A DNA stretch of 64,000 bases from Bacillus sp. OxB-1 (GCF_000829195.1 NZ_AP013294.1:2739001-2803000), one strand, 5' to 3'. Positions 15,820-24,948 are shown, numbered from the stretch's first letter. Made by a program: numbers and translations. Notes: generated by a model from the sequence alone, not told the origin.

Positions 15820-17292
15820 TCACTCTTTTTGCTGAATGACCTTATAAAAAGATACGACCATGAAAACGACAATAAGGGAGAGGGGCAACGCCGATATGAT
15901 GAGCATATTTTGAAACCCTTTAATGCCGCCGGAGTACAAGACAATGGCGGCCATCGCCGCTAAGGCAAGTCCCCACACAATTTTCACAACGTTGGAAGGA
16001 TTCAATTGTCCCCCCGTACTGAACATGCCAAGTACAAATGTTGCAGAATCTGCAGACGTTATGAAAAATATCGCAATGACAAATATGGTAATGAAGGACA
16101 GGACGGTTCCCAGTGGATAATGCTCATACATGCCGAATGTCACCGTTTCAGTAACCAATGCGGACAGCTTGGCAAGCCCATTTTGCTCTAAGTATAATGC
16201 CGATCCGCCAAACACGGCAAAGAAGATGAATGTGACAAGGGTTGGGGCAAGGAGTACGCCCGCGACAAACTCTCGAATCGTCCGGCCTTTGGAAACACGC
16301 GCAATGAACATACCTACAAATGGCGCCCACGAAATCCACCATGCCCAATAAAAGATCGTCCAATCATTGATCCACTGGCGCTGTTCTCCATTCAACGGTT
16401 TCAGTTCAAAACTCATCTCAATGAAATTCCCTGCATATTTACCGATGGAAGTTGTGAAAAGGTTTAAAATGTACATGGACGGACCAACAAGAAACAAGAG
16501 AAATAACAGGATGAATGCTACTACAATATTGATGGTGCTTAAGTATTTTATGCCCCTACCGATCCCAGACCATGCGGATAAAATAAATAATATCGTTGCA
16601 ATCACGAGAATGATCATTTGAAACCAGAATGTTTTAGGAGCGTCAAACAAATACGTCAAGCCGCTATTAATTTGCGCTGATCCGAATCCGAGCGTGGATG
16701 CGACACCCACGACAGTCGCAAAGATTGCCAGCGTATCCACGACATGCCCCACTGTGCCTCGCATGATTCTCTTGCCAAATAACGGCTCAAGCGTAGCGCT
16801 GATCAATCCCTGAGCACCCACGCGAAATTTAAAGTAAGCAAGAACAAGCGCGACAATGCTATACAACCCCCAGCCATGAAGACCCCAGTGAAACATCGCA
16901 TATTGTAGAGATTCGATAATTGCCTGATCCGATCCCGGCGCTGCATTCGGTGAACTGATGAAAGCATGTGAAATGGTTTCGGCGGTTGTAAAGAACATCA
17001 GCCCGATACCCATACCCGCGCTGAACAACATCGCAAACCAGGCAAGCAAACTAAAATCAGGACTGTCAGTTTCCTTCCCTAATTTCACCTTGCCAAAACG
17101 AGAAAACATCATATATATACAAAAGCCGATCATCGCAACAATTACAAAAATGTAAAACCATCCAAAATGATCATAAATAAATGATGTCGCTGCTACAGTC
17201 GAATCGTTTAATTGATCTGGAGCAAGAGAACCCCATAGTACAACCGCTATACAAATAACGACTGCGTACCAAAATACCCTAGTGATATGCAA
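15820..17292 (-). CDS. BCCT-family osmoprotectant transporter (OpuD/BetT-like)
   Basis: A carrier of about 490 residues with twelve predicted membrane segments. BCCT hallmarks are the glycine-rich AGMGIGLMFFTTAE (Na+ site region), HWGLHGWGLYSIVALVLAYF, and the signature WTIFYWAWWISWAPFVGMFIARVSKGRTIREF. It takes up betaine-type trimethylammonium compounds, usually with Na+. TTG at 17292 is preferred because GGAAAGGGGA lies just upstream; the TTG at 17310 precedes that ribosome site. It ends without the long C-terminal osmosensing tail of BetP-type members. The exact substrate (glycine betaine, choline, carnitine) cannot be read. Confidence 0.88.
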   Translation of the reverse strand: MHITRVFWYAVVICIAVVLWGSLAPDQLNDSTVAATSFIYDHFGWFYIFVIVAMIGFCIYMMFSRFGKVKLGKETDSPDFSLLAWFAMLFSAGMGIGLMFFTTAETISHAFISSPNAAPGSDQAIIESLQYAMFHWGLHGWGLYSIVALVLAYFKFRVGAQGLISATLEPLFGKRIMRGTVGHVVDTLAIFATVVGVASTLGFGSAQINSGLTYLFDAPKTFWFQMIILVIATILFILSAWSGIGRGIKYLSTINIVVAFILLFLLFLVGPSMYILNLFTTSIGKYAGNFIEMSFELKPLNGEQRQWINDWTIFYWAWWISWAPFVGMFIARVSKGRTIREFVAGVLLAPTLVTFIFFAVFGGSALYLEQNGLAKLSALVTETVTFGMYEHYPLGTVLSFITIFVIAIFFITSADSATFVLGMFSTGGQLNPSNVVKIVWGLALAAMAAIVLYSGGIKGFQNMLIISALPLSLIVVFMVVSFYKVIQQKE

Positions 17293-17827
17293 ACAAATTC
17301 CCCTTTCCAATTGTTCCTGCTTTCAAGTTCCTCGGTTTCCATTCAGTTTACCGGTCGATGATTGCGGCTACCTAGTTAGCAGTTAATATTACCCGTTCGA
17401 ACAGCAGTCTAAACACATTGCCGTGTTGTCTATGTGAAATAACAACGTTTTATTTTATTAAACCGATTTGTTTCATGCACGTGCTAGATGAAAAGATGGC
17501 CAACCAAATTTCATTTGGCAAACGCAAAGCGCCAGACACCCGTGTGGACAGGTGTCTGGCGCTTTCCAATGCTTCCGGTCAATGAGCATAACTCGGAAAT
17601 GCGTATACGTTCACAATCGAGCCGATGATCCGGACGTTTACTTGCAGGACAATTCCGTTCAACCAACTGTTGCGTTGACTGCACAACTGTTCGTTTATAC
17701 CATCATCACCGCGATCTTCCTTTTTATCACCCGATGTGATGGCCATCGGCACAAGCGGCAACGTATAGTTAAAGATGAAATCATTTTCTGAAGTCGGCTT
17801 AAGGTTCCAGTGGAATTCCACCGTCTT
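17293..17827. other. Intergenic region upstream of the BCCT gene and downstream of the kinase operon
   Basis: About 535 bases. The left 230 bases are A/T-rich leader for the BCCT gene with no strong promoter call. A clear 14-bp stem-loop (17526-17565) divides the region. From 17579 to 17821 the minus strand is open for 80 codons (GTG start, no good ribosome site) directly after the kinase stop. Its product has no recognised similarity and may be a relic or chance reading frame. Confidence 0.4.
17526..17565. terminator. Strong stem-loop, probable terminator of the kinase operon
   Basis: Perfect stem AAAGCGCCAGACACC / GGTGTCTGGCGCTTT with a 10-base loop. The A/T ends can serve either strand, but the minus-strand operon ending at 17828 is the likely user. 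Confidence 0.7.
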
Positions 17828-18739
17828 CTACGATCCCCATTTTCTGAATGAAACCTCCAAGGTGAATGTATCGCCATCCACGTCAGCAACCGCCTGCCCG
17901 CCTAAATTCCCGATGAGCTGCCGGACGATATGCAGGCCGAGTCCGAGCTGGCCGTCCGCTCGGCTGCCATCCATCCTGAACGTCCTGTCGAAAATCCGTT
18001 CGACCTGTGCAGCATCGATGGATTCGAAATCATTGGTCACGTGCAGGCGGATATAGCCCCCTTCTTCCGTCAGTCGGATCGTCACCGTGCTTTTACTGTA
18101 GGAGAGGGCATTCTGGATGATATTGGCGACGATTCGGCTCACGGCTTTTTGATCCGCCAAAATGGGAGGAACCGTGCTTTCCTCGAAATGAACCTCTAAT
18201 TGCTTCTTCTCAAACTCATCATAGAACGAGAGGAGGACATCGATGACGGTTTGATTTAAATCCACTTTCTCGATCAACATATGCTGGTCCGATGAATTCA
18301 GCTGCGACAATTCATAAAACAGGTCCACGATGTCAATCAAATGATCGATTTTCTTCTGGACAACCGCCAAGTATTCCTTCTTTTCACTTTCCGTCAAGGA
18401 AGGGTCTGACAGCAGTTCCGAAAATCCTTTCATCGATGTCAAAGGCGTACGGAAGTCATGCGAAATGTTCGTGATCTCCTGTTTCAAATTTACTTCCCGG
18501 GCAATCCCCCGCTGCTGATCCTGTTTGAACGCGAAGATAAGTTTGTTGATGTTGGCGGCGAATTTGGACAAGCTTCGATTATGCGTGCTCGTCCGTACGA
18601 TTTCATTCGTCCCGAAGTTCTCAATAATCCCGTCAAGCTGTTTCGTCATCATGCGGATGTCGTAGCGCAAAAGCAGATAGGAGGCAAACAGGATGAGCAG
18701 GAGCCCTATTAAGATTGCGATGATCAGCCAGCTGCCCAT
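17828..18739 (-). CDS. Sensor histidine kinase of a peptide-sensing-type two-component system
   Basis: A 303-residue kinase. One membrane helix (residues about 3-24) with almost no extracellular part is followed by a HAMP-like linker, the HisKA helix with NISHDFRTPLTSMKG (phospho-acceptor His), and the HATPase domain with NIIQNALSYS (N box), FDRTFRMDGSR (F box) and GQLGLGLHIV (G2 box). A very short sensor region plus a neighbouring ABC transporter is typical of intramembrane-sensing kinases of lantibiotic/bacitracin resistance modules. It partners the regulator at 20514-21203. It is the last gene of the four-gene operon. Confidence 0.87.
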   Translation of the reverse strand: MGSWLIIAILIGLLLILFASYLLLRYDIRMMTKQLDGIIENFGTNEIVRTSTHNRSLSKFAANINKLIFAFKQDQQRGIAREVNLKQEITNISHDFRTPLTSMKGFSELLSDPSLTESEKKEYLAVVQKKIDHLIDIVDLFYELSQLNSSDQHMLIEKVDLNQTVIDVLLSFYDEFEKKQLEVHFEESTVPPILADQKAVSRIVANIIQNALSYSKSTVTIRLTEEGGYIRLHVTNDFESIDAAQVERIFDRTFRMDGSRADGQLGLGLHIVRQLIGNLGGQAVADVDGDTFTLEVSFRKWGS

Positions 18740-18755
18740 ATGTTTTCATCCTCCC

Positions 18756-19505
18756 TCAGTCAATTGGTTTTTTCGAGAACTGCACAATCCCGATGACGAT
18801 CGCTGCTGCCGCCAACAATCCGCCCGTCAGGTAGTACGGGAAGCCTATGTGCGCCGTCTTGTCCATGAATTCCAGCAGATTCCGGCTCATGAGTGTATCG
18901 GGCGCATACTCATACAGCGTTTTAAAGAATGCGAACTTCTTCGATAACACCCATAGAAGGTTGCCGGCAAAGCCGTATATGCCGAGCAGGATCACCAAAA
19001 TATATACTTCACCTATTTTCAACAGCTTCAACGTATGAATCAGCAGAAACGCGCTGAGAATGATCGGCACCATGTTCACCACCGCTGTCATCAGATTACG
19101 GATAGAACCGCTGTCTGTCTGCAATACTGTTTCCCCGATGCCGATCAAGAGACAGAGTCCTACGATGCAAAGGAGCAGGAAATAGCCGAAAGTGAGAATC
19201 AGTTTGGACCAGTATACCGTCATCCTCGTAATCCCGAACGAAATCGTGTTCTTCAGCACGGACGTATCTTTGCCGGTCAAGCTGATATTGACGATGAACG
19301 CTATCAAAATGATGAGCCCAGCCCCGCCGAGCACATTCGAATAATAAAATGTGGACGTGGCGTAAGGGAAGGAAGGTTCGGACTTTCCGAAATAAGCGAG
19401 CACCGCTCCGGCCGCACTGATGAGCAGAAGGCAGACAAGACTCGTCAAATGCAATGATTTTTTCCGCAGCAGCCTGTACTGTTCACTTTTCAAATAATTG
19501 ATCAT
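18756..19505 (-). CDS. ABC transporter permease, ABC-2 type
   Basis: A 249-residue integral membrane protein with about six membrane segments (starting near residues 20, 50, 95, 140, 170 and 220). It is of the ABC-2 permease type seen in lantibiotic self-protection and similar exporters. The start overlaps the ATPase stop (ATGA), showing coupling. Substrate unknown; export or removal of an antimicrobial peptide is inferred from the linked two-component system. Confidence 0.78.
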   Translation of the reverse strand: MINYLKSEQYRLLRKKSLHLTSLVCLLLISAAGAVLAYFGKSEPSFPYATSTFYYSNVLGGAGLIILIAFIVNISLTGKDTSVLKNTISFGITRMTVYWSKLILTFGYFLLLCIVGLCLLIGIGETVLQTDSGSIRNLMTAVVNMVPIILSAFLLIHTLKLLKIGEVYILVILLGIYGFAGNLLWVLSKKFAFFKTLYEYAPDTLMSRNLLEFMDKTAHIGFPYYLTGGLLAAAAIVIGIVQFSKKPID

Positions 19506-20416
19506 ATCGCTGCACCCCCGACCAACTCTAAAAAGTATTCTTCCAAGTTCCGGGCCTCCGCGCGAAATTCCATGACCGTCACGCCGTTCATCGTAAACAA
19601 GCGGTTGATCTCCCCGCTGTTCTCCATGTGACCATGAATGGCGATCACCTGATTCGGCATCACCTGATAGGAAATCGCAGAATAGTTCTGTTCCAACAGG
19701 CGTACCGCTTTTGCCGCATCATCCACCGTCACGATCAGCTGTTTCCGGCTTTTCTCCTGCAGTGCCTCTTTCGTGATATCTTCCACAACTGCGCCGTCCT
19801 TCAGAAAGACGAACCGGGTCGCCAATAAATGCAATTCGGTCAGAATATGGCTTGAAATGAATATCGTAATCTGCTTCTCCTCATTCAACCTGATCAGCAA
19901 GTTGCGGATTTCGCGAATGCCTTCCGCGTCCAGACCATTGATCGGCTCATCCAGCACTAAGCAGTCCGGACTGCTGAGCAGACAGAGGGCGAGGCCCAAT
20001 CGCTGCTTCATCCCCATCGAATACTCTTTGAACCGCTTCCTCTTCTCATTGGCCAACCCGACGATCGCCAACACCTCGGCAATCCGGTTCTTTTCCACGA
20101 TGCCCCGTTGAAGCGCATAGTATTTCAAATTCTGTTTGGCTGTGAAGTCGGCAAAGAAAGCTGGCGTCTCGATCAAGAACCCCATGCGCCGTCTCGCATC
20201 CGCCATGTCCTGTCCCATCTTCCCGAATAACCGGATTTCGCCCGACGTCGGGATCAGCTGGCCCGACAGCATTTTAAAGATCGTCGATTTCCCTGCCCCG
20301 TTCTGGCCGATCAGTGCACAAATCTCTCCCTTATACAACGTGAAGTCGAGCGGTTTGATCACATTTGTCCCTTTGAAACCTTTCGTCAGCTGCGCTGTCC
20401 GAATGACCGTCTCCAT
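19502..20416 (-). CDS. ABC transporter ATP-binding protein
   Basis: A 304-residue ATPase with Walker A GQNGAGKS, Q-loop region LIETPAFF, signature YSMGMKQRL (S replaces the leading L of LSGGQ; M for G), Walker B CLVLDEPINGLD and a switch histidine in FISSHILTEL. The C-terminal 80 residues form the extra domain seen in CcmA/BcrA-type exporters. It pairs with the overlapping permease. ATG at 20416 has AAAGGGG upstream. Confidence 0.88.
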   Translation of the reverse strand: METVIRTAQLTKGFKGTNVIKPLDFTLYKGEICALIGQNGAGKSTIFKMLSGQLIPTSGEIRLFGKMGQDMADARRRMGFLIETPAFFADFTAKQNLKYYALQRGIVEKNRIAEVLAIVGLANEKRKRFKEYSMGMKQRLGLALCLLSSPDCLVLDEPINGLDAEGIREIRNLLIRLNEEKQITIFISSHILTELHLLATRFVFLKDGAVVEDITKEALQEKSRKQLIVTVDDAAKAVRLLEQNYSAISYQVMPNQVIAIHGHMENSGEINRLFTMNGVTVMEFRAEARNLEEYFLELVGGAAI

Positions 20417-20513
20417 ATGAGTAACCCCTTTTCAAAAGTAGTTGGTACCTATATGGTAGCGCAGACCCCTTTAACATCCTGTAAGCAAATCATAAAGAAT
20501 TCTTAAAGATGCC

Positions 20514-21203
20514 TTACACGAGCATGAAGCCGACGCCCCATATGGTTTTTATGTATTCCTCGGAAGTGTGTTCGGCCATTTTCCGGCGCAAGTTCGAAAT
20601 ATGCACGCTGATCGTGTTATCGTCGCCATAATACGTGTCTTTCCAAATGCTTTCATAGATCTCCCTTTTCGAAAAGGCGCGCTCCGGCTGACGCATCAAT
20701 AAAAACAGGATGTCAAACTCGGCATTCGTCATTTGCAGCAGGCGGCCCGACAGGAAAACGGACCTCCTTTCCGTATGCAGCTGCAAGTCCCGCCACACAA
20801 GTTCCACCGGCTTTTGTGTTGATGGACCCGCTTTCCTCAACTGCACGTCCACCCTCGCCGCCACTTCCCGCTGGTGGAACGGCTTCGTAATATAATCGTC
20901 CGCGCCGATCTTCAGGACGCTTACTTTATCATCCACATCCGTTTTCGCCGAAATGACGATAATCGGAATCTCACTCTCCTTGCGAATCTCCCCGATCAGC
21001 TCCTCGCCGCTTTTGCCCGGAAGCATCAAATCCAACAAGATCAGATCGAACCGGTCCATCTGCAGCTGCAGCAGCCCTTCCGTCCCTGAATACGCCTGCA
21101 CGGTTTCCACCGTCTTATCCGTCAGCATGATCCGCAGCAGCTTATTGATCTCCGAATCATCTTCGATAATTAAAATCCTCTTTTTTTCCTCCATCATCTT
21201 CAC
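20514..21203 (-). CDS. OmpR-family response regulator
   Basis: A response regulator of about 229 residues. Receiver domain: IIEDD acidic pair, phospho-acceptor Asp in LILLDLMLPG, Thr/Ser in VISAKT, Lys in ITKPF. OmpR/PhoB winged-helix domain: NAEFDILFLLMRQPERAFSKREIYESIW and DDNTISVHISNLRRKM. The start may be GTG at 21203 or either ATG at 21197/21194, since AGGTGA overlaps this stretch. It is first in the operon RR-ATPase-permease-kinase. Confidence 0.88.
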   Translation of the reverse strand: MKMMEEKKRILIIEDDSEINKLLRIMLTDKTVETVQAYSGTEGLLQLQMDRFDLILLDLMLPGKSGEELIGEIRKESEIPIIVISAKTDVDDKVSVLKIGADDYITKPFHQREVAARVDVQLRKAGPSTQKPVELVWRDLQLHTERRSVFLSGRLLQMTNAEFDILFLLMRQPERAFSKREIYESIWKDTYYGDDNTISVHISNLRRKMAEHTSEEYIKTIWGVGFMLV

Positions 21204-21300
21204 CTGTCCATTCTGCGTACTGTCTATTCAGTATACATAAATTCTATCAGTCTTACAGATTCGTAGAGTACTATCACAAACTAGTGGGTGGTCATAGTGA

Positions 21301-21347
21301 AGGGTGCCAGGTTCTGGAACATTTCTAAATTCATTGGGAACCTGCAC
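21301..21347. repeat. Copy 3 of the GGTGCCAGGTTC repeat
   Basis: GGTGCCAGGTTCTGGAAC, then TTTCTAAATTCATT, then GGGAACCTGCAC. It is closest in sequence to the copy at 14779 and lies in the gap between the response regulator and the VWA gene. Confidence 0.7.
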
Positions 21348-21365
21348 TTTAAAAAGTTAACAACG

Positions 21366-21406
21366 AAAAAAGGAACTACCGCCCCGTAATCGGGCGGCAG
21401 CCCTTT
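21366..21406 (-). terminator. Terminator of the VWA-HTH gene pair
   Basis: Stem GCCGCCCG / CGGGGCGG-like with outer AAAGG/CCTTT pairing. On the minus strand it ends in CCTTTTTTCG, 10 bases after the VWA stop. Confidence 0.75.
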
Positions 21407-21414
21407 CCTCCACC

Positions 21415-22068
21415 CTATCTGTTCGAAACCCTGCTATTGAAATCCGCCTCAATCCGTTCTTTCCAGTTTTTTTTGATCTCGCTATGTTCCCTGAACGAGC
21501 TGATTGTCTCACTGATCACATCATAGTTCAGTTCCGTCCCTTCGCCGTCCGCATGGAAATTCGCGGCGCGGTCTTTCGGGATTCCGAACTGGTTCGCGGT
21601 CGCAATCGCATCGATATTGGCGCCAAGAAAGATAAATTCCCAGCCTCGTTTGCTTTTATGCACGTCAATCAGCTCCCGGATCTTTTCATAGGTGAACTCG
21701 CGGCTCGCATTTTCCAATCCATCTGTCGTAATGACAAACAAGACATTCCCTGCATGCTTCCCTTCCGCCGCCTGCTCCTCGGCATGGCTGATTCTTAGAA
21801 TCGTCTTCCCGATCGCATCCAGCAGCGCGGTCGTTCCCCGAACATAATACTCATTGCCCGTCAATGGCTGTATATCTTGGAGATCAACACTGTCATGTAG
21901 CAATTCATACGCATCGTCAAACAGAACCGTAGTGACACGGGCTTCCCCTGCCTCTTTCTTCTGTTTTTCCAGCATCCCGTTATAACCGCCGATCGTATCA
22001 CTTTCCAATCCGCTCATCGACCCGCTTCTGTCCAGAATAAAAACTAGTTCAGTTCTACAATTTTTCAT
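21415..22068 (-). CDS. Von Willebrand factor A domain protein
   Basis: A single VWA domain of about 217 residues. The metal-ion-dependent adhesion site is intact: DRSGSMSG (DxSxS), a Thr in VRGTTALLDAIG, and Asp in ITTDGLENAS. There is no signal peptide, so it acts in the cytoplasm. ATG at 22068 is chosen because GGAGGAGTG lies just upstream; longer in-frame starts lack a site. The HTH gene lies 80 bases upstream and the two share a terminator. Cytoplasmic VWA proteins usually scaffold complexes with AAA+ ATPases, but none is encoded nearby. Confidence 0.8.
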   Translation of the reverse strand: MKNCRTELVFILDRSGSMSGLESDTIGGYNGMLEKQKKEAGEARVTTVLFDDAYELLHDSVDLQDIQPLTGNEYYVRGTTALLDAIGKTILRISHAEEQAAEGKHAGNVLFVITTDGLENASREFTYEKIRELIDVHKSKRGWEFIFLGANIDAIATANQFGIPKDRAANFHADGEGTELNYDVISETISSFREHSEIKKNWKERIEADFNSRVSNR

Positions 22069-22148
22069 GTTGCACTCCTCCTCAACGTTATTGTAAGTTG
22101 AGGATACCACTGCGATATCGTCAGCGGGTCGCTTGCAAAGCGACAAAT

Positions 22149-22658
22149 TCAGGCACCCAGCACGCTTTGACCAAACTCAAACAGCGTCTCATTGATCTCG
22201 AAGATGTCATAGTTCCGCTGACTAATGAAAAACTCGATAATCAAGTCCGACTTACTGCTTGGAGATAAAGCGAACCCTGCCCGCAACAGCAAATCTTGCG
22301 TTTCATTCAAATCCAGTTGCAATGCAAGCGCAAAGGCGATCACAGTCGGCTTACTCGGCCTGTACTCTTTATCATTGCGGATCTTCGAAAAGAGTTTCCG
22401 GTCAATCTGCGCTTTTTTATACGTTTCGCTGTCCGTCATCCCTCTTTCATCGATTTTGCGAAGCAACATTTCAGAAAAGCTCTCATCCACTTGCTCCAAT
22501 ACATCTTCCAAGCTCCGGCTGCTTTCCTGAATGATCACTTCCGCCTCGTACAGCTCATGATAGTCTTCCCTAAGCTGGTTTTGCAGAATAAGTTCGTCTA
22601 TATAATTCTTATCCAGATAGTGCTGGATTTTTAACTTCATTTCGTGTGAAAGAGACAT
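22149..22658 (-). CDS. Helix-turn-helix (XRE-like) protein paired with VWA gene
   Basis: A 169-residue protein. The C-terminal half holds an XRE-like HTH ([20 protein letters not shown], then [26 protein letters not shown]). The N-terminal half is acidic and helical (about residues 1-75). The promoter-proximal position and shared strand with the VWA gene suggest a two-gene unit. ATG at 22658 has AAAAGGAGC upstream. Whether it regulates transcription or is a structural partner of the VWA protein is unknown. Confidence 0.7.
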   Translation of the reverse strand: MSLSHEMKLKIQHYLDKNYIDELILQNQLREDYHELYEAEVIIQESSRSLEDVLEQVDESFSEMLLRKIDERGMTDSETYKKAQIDRKLFSKIRNDKEYRPSKPTVIAFALALQLDLNETQDLLLRAGFALSPSSKSDLIIEFFISQRNYDIFEINETLFEFGQSVLGA

Positions 22659-22699
22659 AAAATGCTCCTTTTCTTTTTAGTAGCCGGCCGACACTTTAG

Positions 22700-22843
22700 T
22701 TGCGGCTGGATCGGGACACAATTGAAGATTGCTTTCTCGGGAAAGTGTCAGATGAAGTGATTCATGCAGCCGAGAAGATGAATGCACTTGAATCGGTGAA
22801 CGCATTAAGAAAAGTGGGAAGGCTATTCAAAAGGCTATGTTAA
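22700..22843 (+). pseudogene. Unidentified C-terminal coding relic
   Basis: An open stretch of 47 codons between TAG (22697) and TAA (22841). It translates to LRLDRDTIEDCFLGKVSDEV, then a helical tail ending VGRLFKRLC. It looks like the C-terminal end of a lost protein: balanced composition, amphipathic helices, own terminator. Family not recognised. There is no ATG; TTG at 22700 is the only possible start and lacks a ribosome site. Confidence 0.35.
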
Positions 22844-22872
22844 ATAATATTGTTGATAAACATCAATAAAGA

Positions 22873-22899
22873 AAAAGAACCTACTAAAGGTCCTTTTTT
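22873..22899 (+). terminator. Plus-strand terminator behind the coding relic
   Basis: AAAAGAACC-TACTAAA-GGTCCTTTTTTC: an 8-9-bp stem with one G-T type mismatch followed by six T. Confidence 0.6.
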
Positions 22900-22985
22900 C
22901 CTGTTTGCTTCGTCTGCACTCTTTTTTGGTTGAAGAAGAAAGTAAAGTTGATTCCACAATCGCACCCGATTGCGGAAATTGCTTA

Positions 22986-23426
22986 TTAGTGTATTTGCAA
23001 GTTGGAACATCGTTTTTTTAACTCAGCTATAAATTCATTTTTATTCTTAGGTGATACTTTTACGCTTCCTAGAGCTGAGTTTTTATAAAAAATCTCAAGT
23101 CCATTCCTTGACGACAATATTCTGTATCCCGTGAAAATTTCTGTTGTAGGTGAAATTTTTGTAATATTTTCATATGGAATTCGACTTCTAAAAGGTCCAC
23201 CTTTCACAACTAAATAATCTTGATTAAATACATATTTAACTGAGAAAGCAGTCCATAAAATAAAACCTATCACAATAAGAAGTATCGCACTCCATATCAA
23301 AACTGTTGCTAATTCGTTTCGAACATCTTCGAAAAATAGAGGGAGGAATACCAATGAACCAATAATTAAAACCGCTATCACTATAAATCTAATAAAGAAC
23401 CTATCTACTTTTGAACTAAATGTCAT
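22986..23426 (-). CDS. Bacterial PH-domain membrane protein (YyaB-like)
   Basis: A 146-residue protein. Two membrane helices (about residues 10-30 and 40-62) are followed by a small beta-rich domain with YLVVKGGPFRSRIPYENITKI, typical of bacterial PH (DUF304/bPH) domains. The C-terminus has NKNEFIAELKKRC, also typical. Probably a membrane-anchored domain of unknown role. It lies alone in an A/T-rich stretch. ATG at 23426 has GGTGGGG upstream. Confidence 0.72.
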   Translation of the reverse strand: MTFSSKVDRFFIRFIVIAVLIIGSLVFLPLFFEDVRNELATVLIWSAILLIVIGFILWTAFSVKYVFNQDYLVVKGGPFRSRIPYENITKISPTTEIFTGYRILSSRNGLEIFYKNSALGSVKVSPKNKNEFIAELKKRCSNLQIH

Positions 23427-23692
23427 TATATAACCCCACCTCCTTTTTCCACAATTTTGCTACAATAGTTGAGTAATACGAGCACTACTATTGATACGGC
23501 CTTAATGACCGATAAGTTTCATTAATTGGAAATAAAAAACATTCTTACCCCGATTGCAGAACGTGCGTTCCTGCTAGTCAAATACCAACAGAGTTATTTA
23601 ACGTAACCATTCAAAAGTCAATTCTCATCGACTTTCCGAATAGCCTCTTTCGTTAGTTATACGTCCCCTCTGGAAAGTAAGAAGCGGATCTA

Positions 23693-24100
23693 TTACTCCA
23701 GTTCCGAAACACCTGGATATGTCCGATCCAGACAATCATCCTTATCCAGCCCGTAAAGCTCACTTGCTCCCTCTTCCGAATCAAGGAGTTGTTCCAATTG
23801 AAATTTTTCTAGCCGGCTAAGCAACAGCGGTAACCCTTCTTCATGCCAAAACTTCATACTTACATCTCCGCTTGACATGCCGCCTTTGTCGAATTCCGGA
23901 ACGAATATTGCTTCGATTTCCGCTTCAAACGAGCAGTCAGTCGCCTCTAGGAAAAAACGCTTGAAATGTTCTAAAAAGCTAGCCTTATCGCACGGAAGTG
24001 CAACGCTTTCAAAGGAATTCGCAAGCCTATCCCACAAATGAGGATCCCCGCGAAGCCCCCATCTTTCCGGCTTCGGTGTAAATATATTTAACACGGTCAT
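23693..24100 (-). CDS. Hypothetical acidic protein, 135 residues
   Basis: The N-terminus contains FTPKPERWGLRGDPHLWDRL, a conserved-looking motif that I associate with small uncharacterised Bacillales proteins, sometimes near toxin-immunity loci; that association is weak. The protein is soluble and acidic, with no signal peptide. ATG at 24100 has a good AGGAGGAATG site. It lies in the accessory stretch of small, isolated minus-strand genes. Confidence 0.6.
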   Translation of the reverse strand: MTVLNIFTPKPERWGLRGDPHLWDRLANSFESVALPCDKASFLEHFKRFFLEATDCSFEAEIEAIFVPEFDKGGMSSGDVSMKFWHEEGLPLLLSRLEKFQLEQLLDSEEGASELYGLDKDDCLDRTYPGVSELE

Positions 24101-24483
24101 GATTTCATTCCTCCTTCAGGCATAAGACCGTTTGGTGCAACAGGCCTACAAACTTTCTCCTCTTCCTTCATAAATATCCACTTAATCTCCGCATGGAAGC
24201 TGTTCGTTTTTTACTCGAATCCAGTAAGTATGTTGCTGTCCATTACTAATTGCTCAAGAGCTTCCCGATCGGTCATGCTCCGAGAAGTGAATATGGGATT
24301 GCAGCCGCACTTGGGAAACTGAAGATATGATTTTCTGTAAATAACAATACATCTTCTCTTACAACCAACACTTGATTTTCTATAAGATCTTTCCTCATAT
24401 TTTCAAGCCACGGACCCGCGGATGCCGATTCAATTAAATTGCATACCGATACTTTGAATACGACAATCCCCTCATCTCTATAC
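24101..24483. other. Gap with decayed coding sequence
   Basis: Apart from the reading frame described at 24273-24506, no complete gene is visible. A second short minus-strand frame starts at ATG 24276 (overlapping the first stop as ATGA) and runs 21 codons with coding-like composition, as if one frameshift separates two parts of one protein. Confidence 0.4.
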
Positions 24484-24506
24484 TCACCACGGGTTGATCC
24501 TACTGA
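24273..24506 (-). pseudogene. Frameshifted or truncated hypothetical gene
   Basis: Open for 78 codons on the minus strand, from just after a TAG (24509) to TGA at 24275-24273. It has no ATG near its 5' end and overlaps the end of the upstream gene by about 23 bases. The product contains EGIVVFKVSVCNLIESASAG, then a strand-rich segment VLVVREDVLLFTENHIFSF. It continues one frame over after ATGA. Composition is protein-like, but the family is not recognised. It is probably a broken copy of a small immunity- or phage-type protein. Confidence 0.35.
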
Positions 24507-24948
24507 CTATATTTTGTAGCATTGATAAGAAATCCGGCGACGTTTTATCAAATTGCTGTAACTCTTCGTTTCGCAAACAGAGTGTGAAGGTATTGAAATC
24601 AGACCCCACTTTATAACGCCAATATGATTTTGTTAACGGAGCTTTAATACGACTGTCAACTTCTAGGATAGATTGGTACCTAGTCATAATTTCCCGCACC
24701 TGATTTTCCGAAAGCGCTCTCGGTAGAAAATCGATATCTAAGCGAATCCCTTTGGCTTGCTCGTCTATGTACCCAATTTTGTTTGGCATTTCATTATATT
24801 GCGGTTTTAAAGCATTTGCCCAAGGCACTGGATTGGCACTCGCAATCATTGCCCTTCTCGCATTCCCTTTAAAAGGATACTCTATTTTACAACCCATTAA
24901 CCGGTCAAGTACATGTAACCAGTTCATGAATTCTGTATGTAAATTCAT
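24484..24948 (-). CDS. Hypothetical protein, 154 residues
   Basis: Not recognised. Soluble, mixed alpha/beta, with MNWLHVLDRLMGCKIEYPFK at the N-terminus and a basic middle. No signal or membrane segment. ATG at 24948 has AAAGGGG about 13 bases upstream. Genes on both sides are also of unknown function or broken, so no role can be inferred. Sequence conservation would have to be tested by database search. Confidence 0.55.
   Translation of the reverse strand: MNLHTEFMNWLHVLDRLMGCKIEYPFKGNARRAMIASANPVPWANALKPQYNEMPNKIGYIDEQAKGIRLDIDFLPRALSENQVREIMTRYQSILEVDSRIKAPLTKSYWRYKVGSDFNTFTLCLRNEELQQFDKTSPDFLSMLQNIVSRINPW

Larger units (their letters stand above)
22659..22985. other. Intergenic region with a plus-strand coding relic and its terminator
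   Basis: A 327-base gap between two minus-strand genes. It holds a plus-strand decayed reading frame (22700-22843) and, 30 bases further, a plus-strand terminator. No other gene was seen. Confidence 0.55.

Noticed and set aside
17579-17821. 80-codon minus-strand frame after the kinase gene
   Set aside because: No ribosome site, no recognised similarity; kept only as a remark in the intergenic entry.
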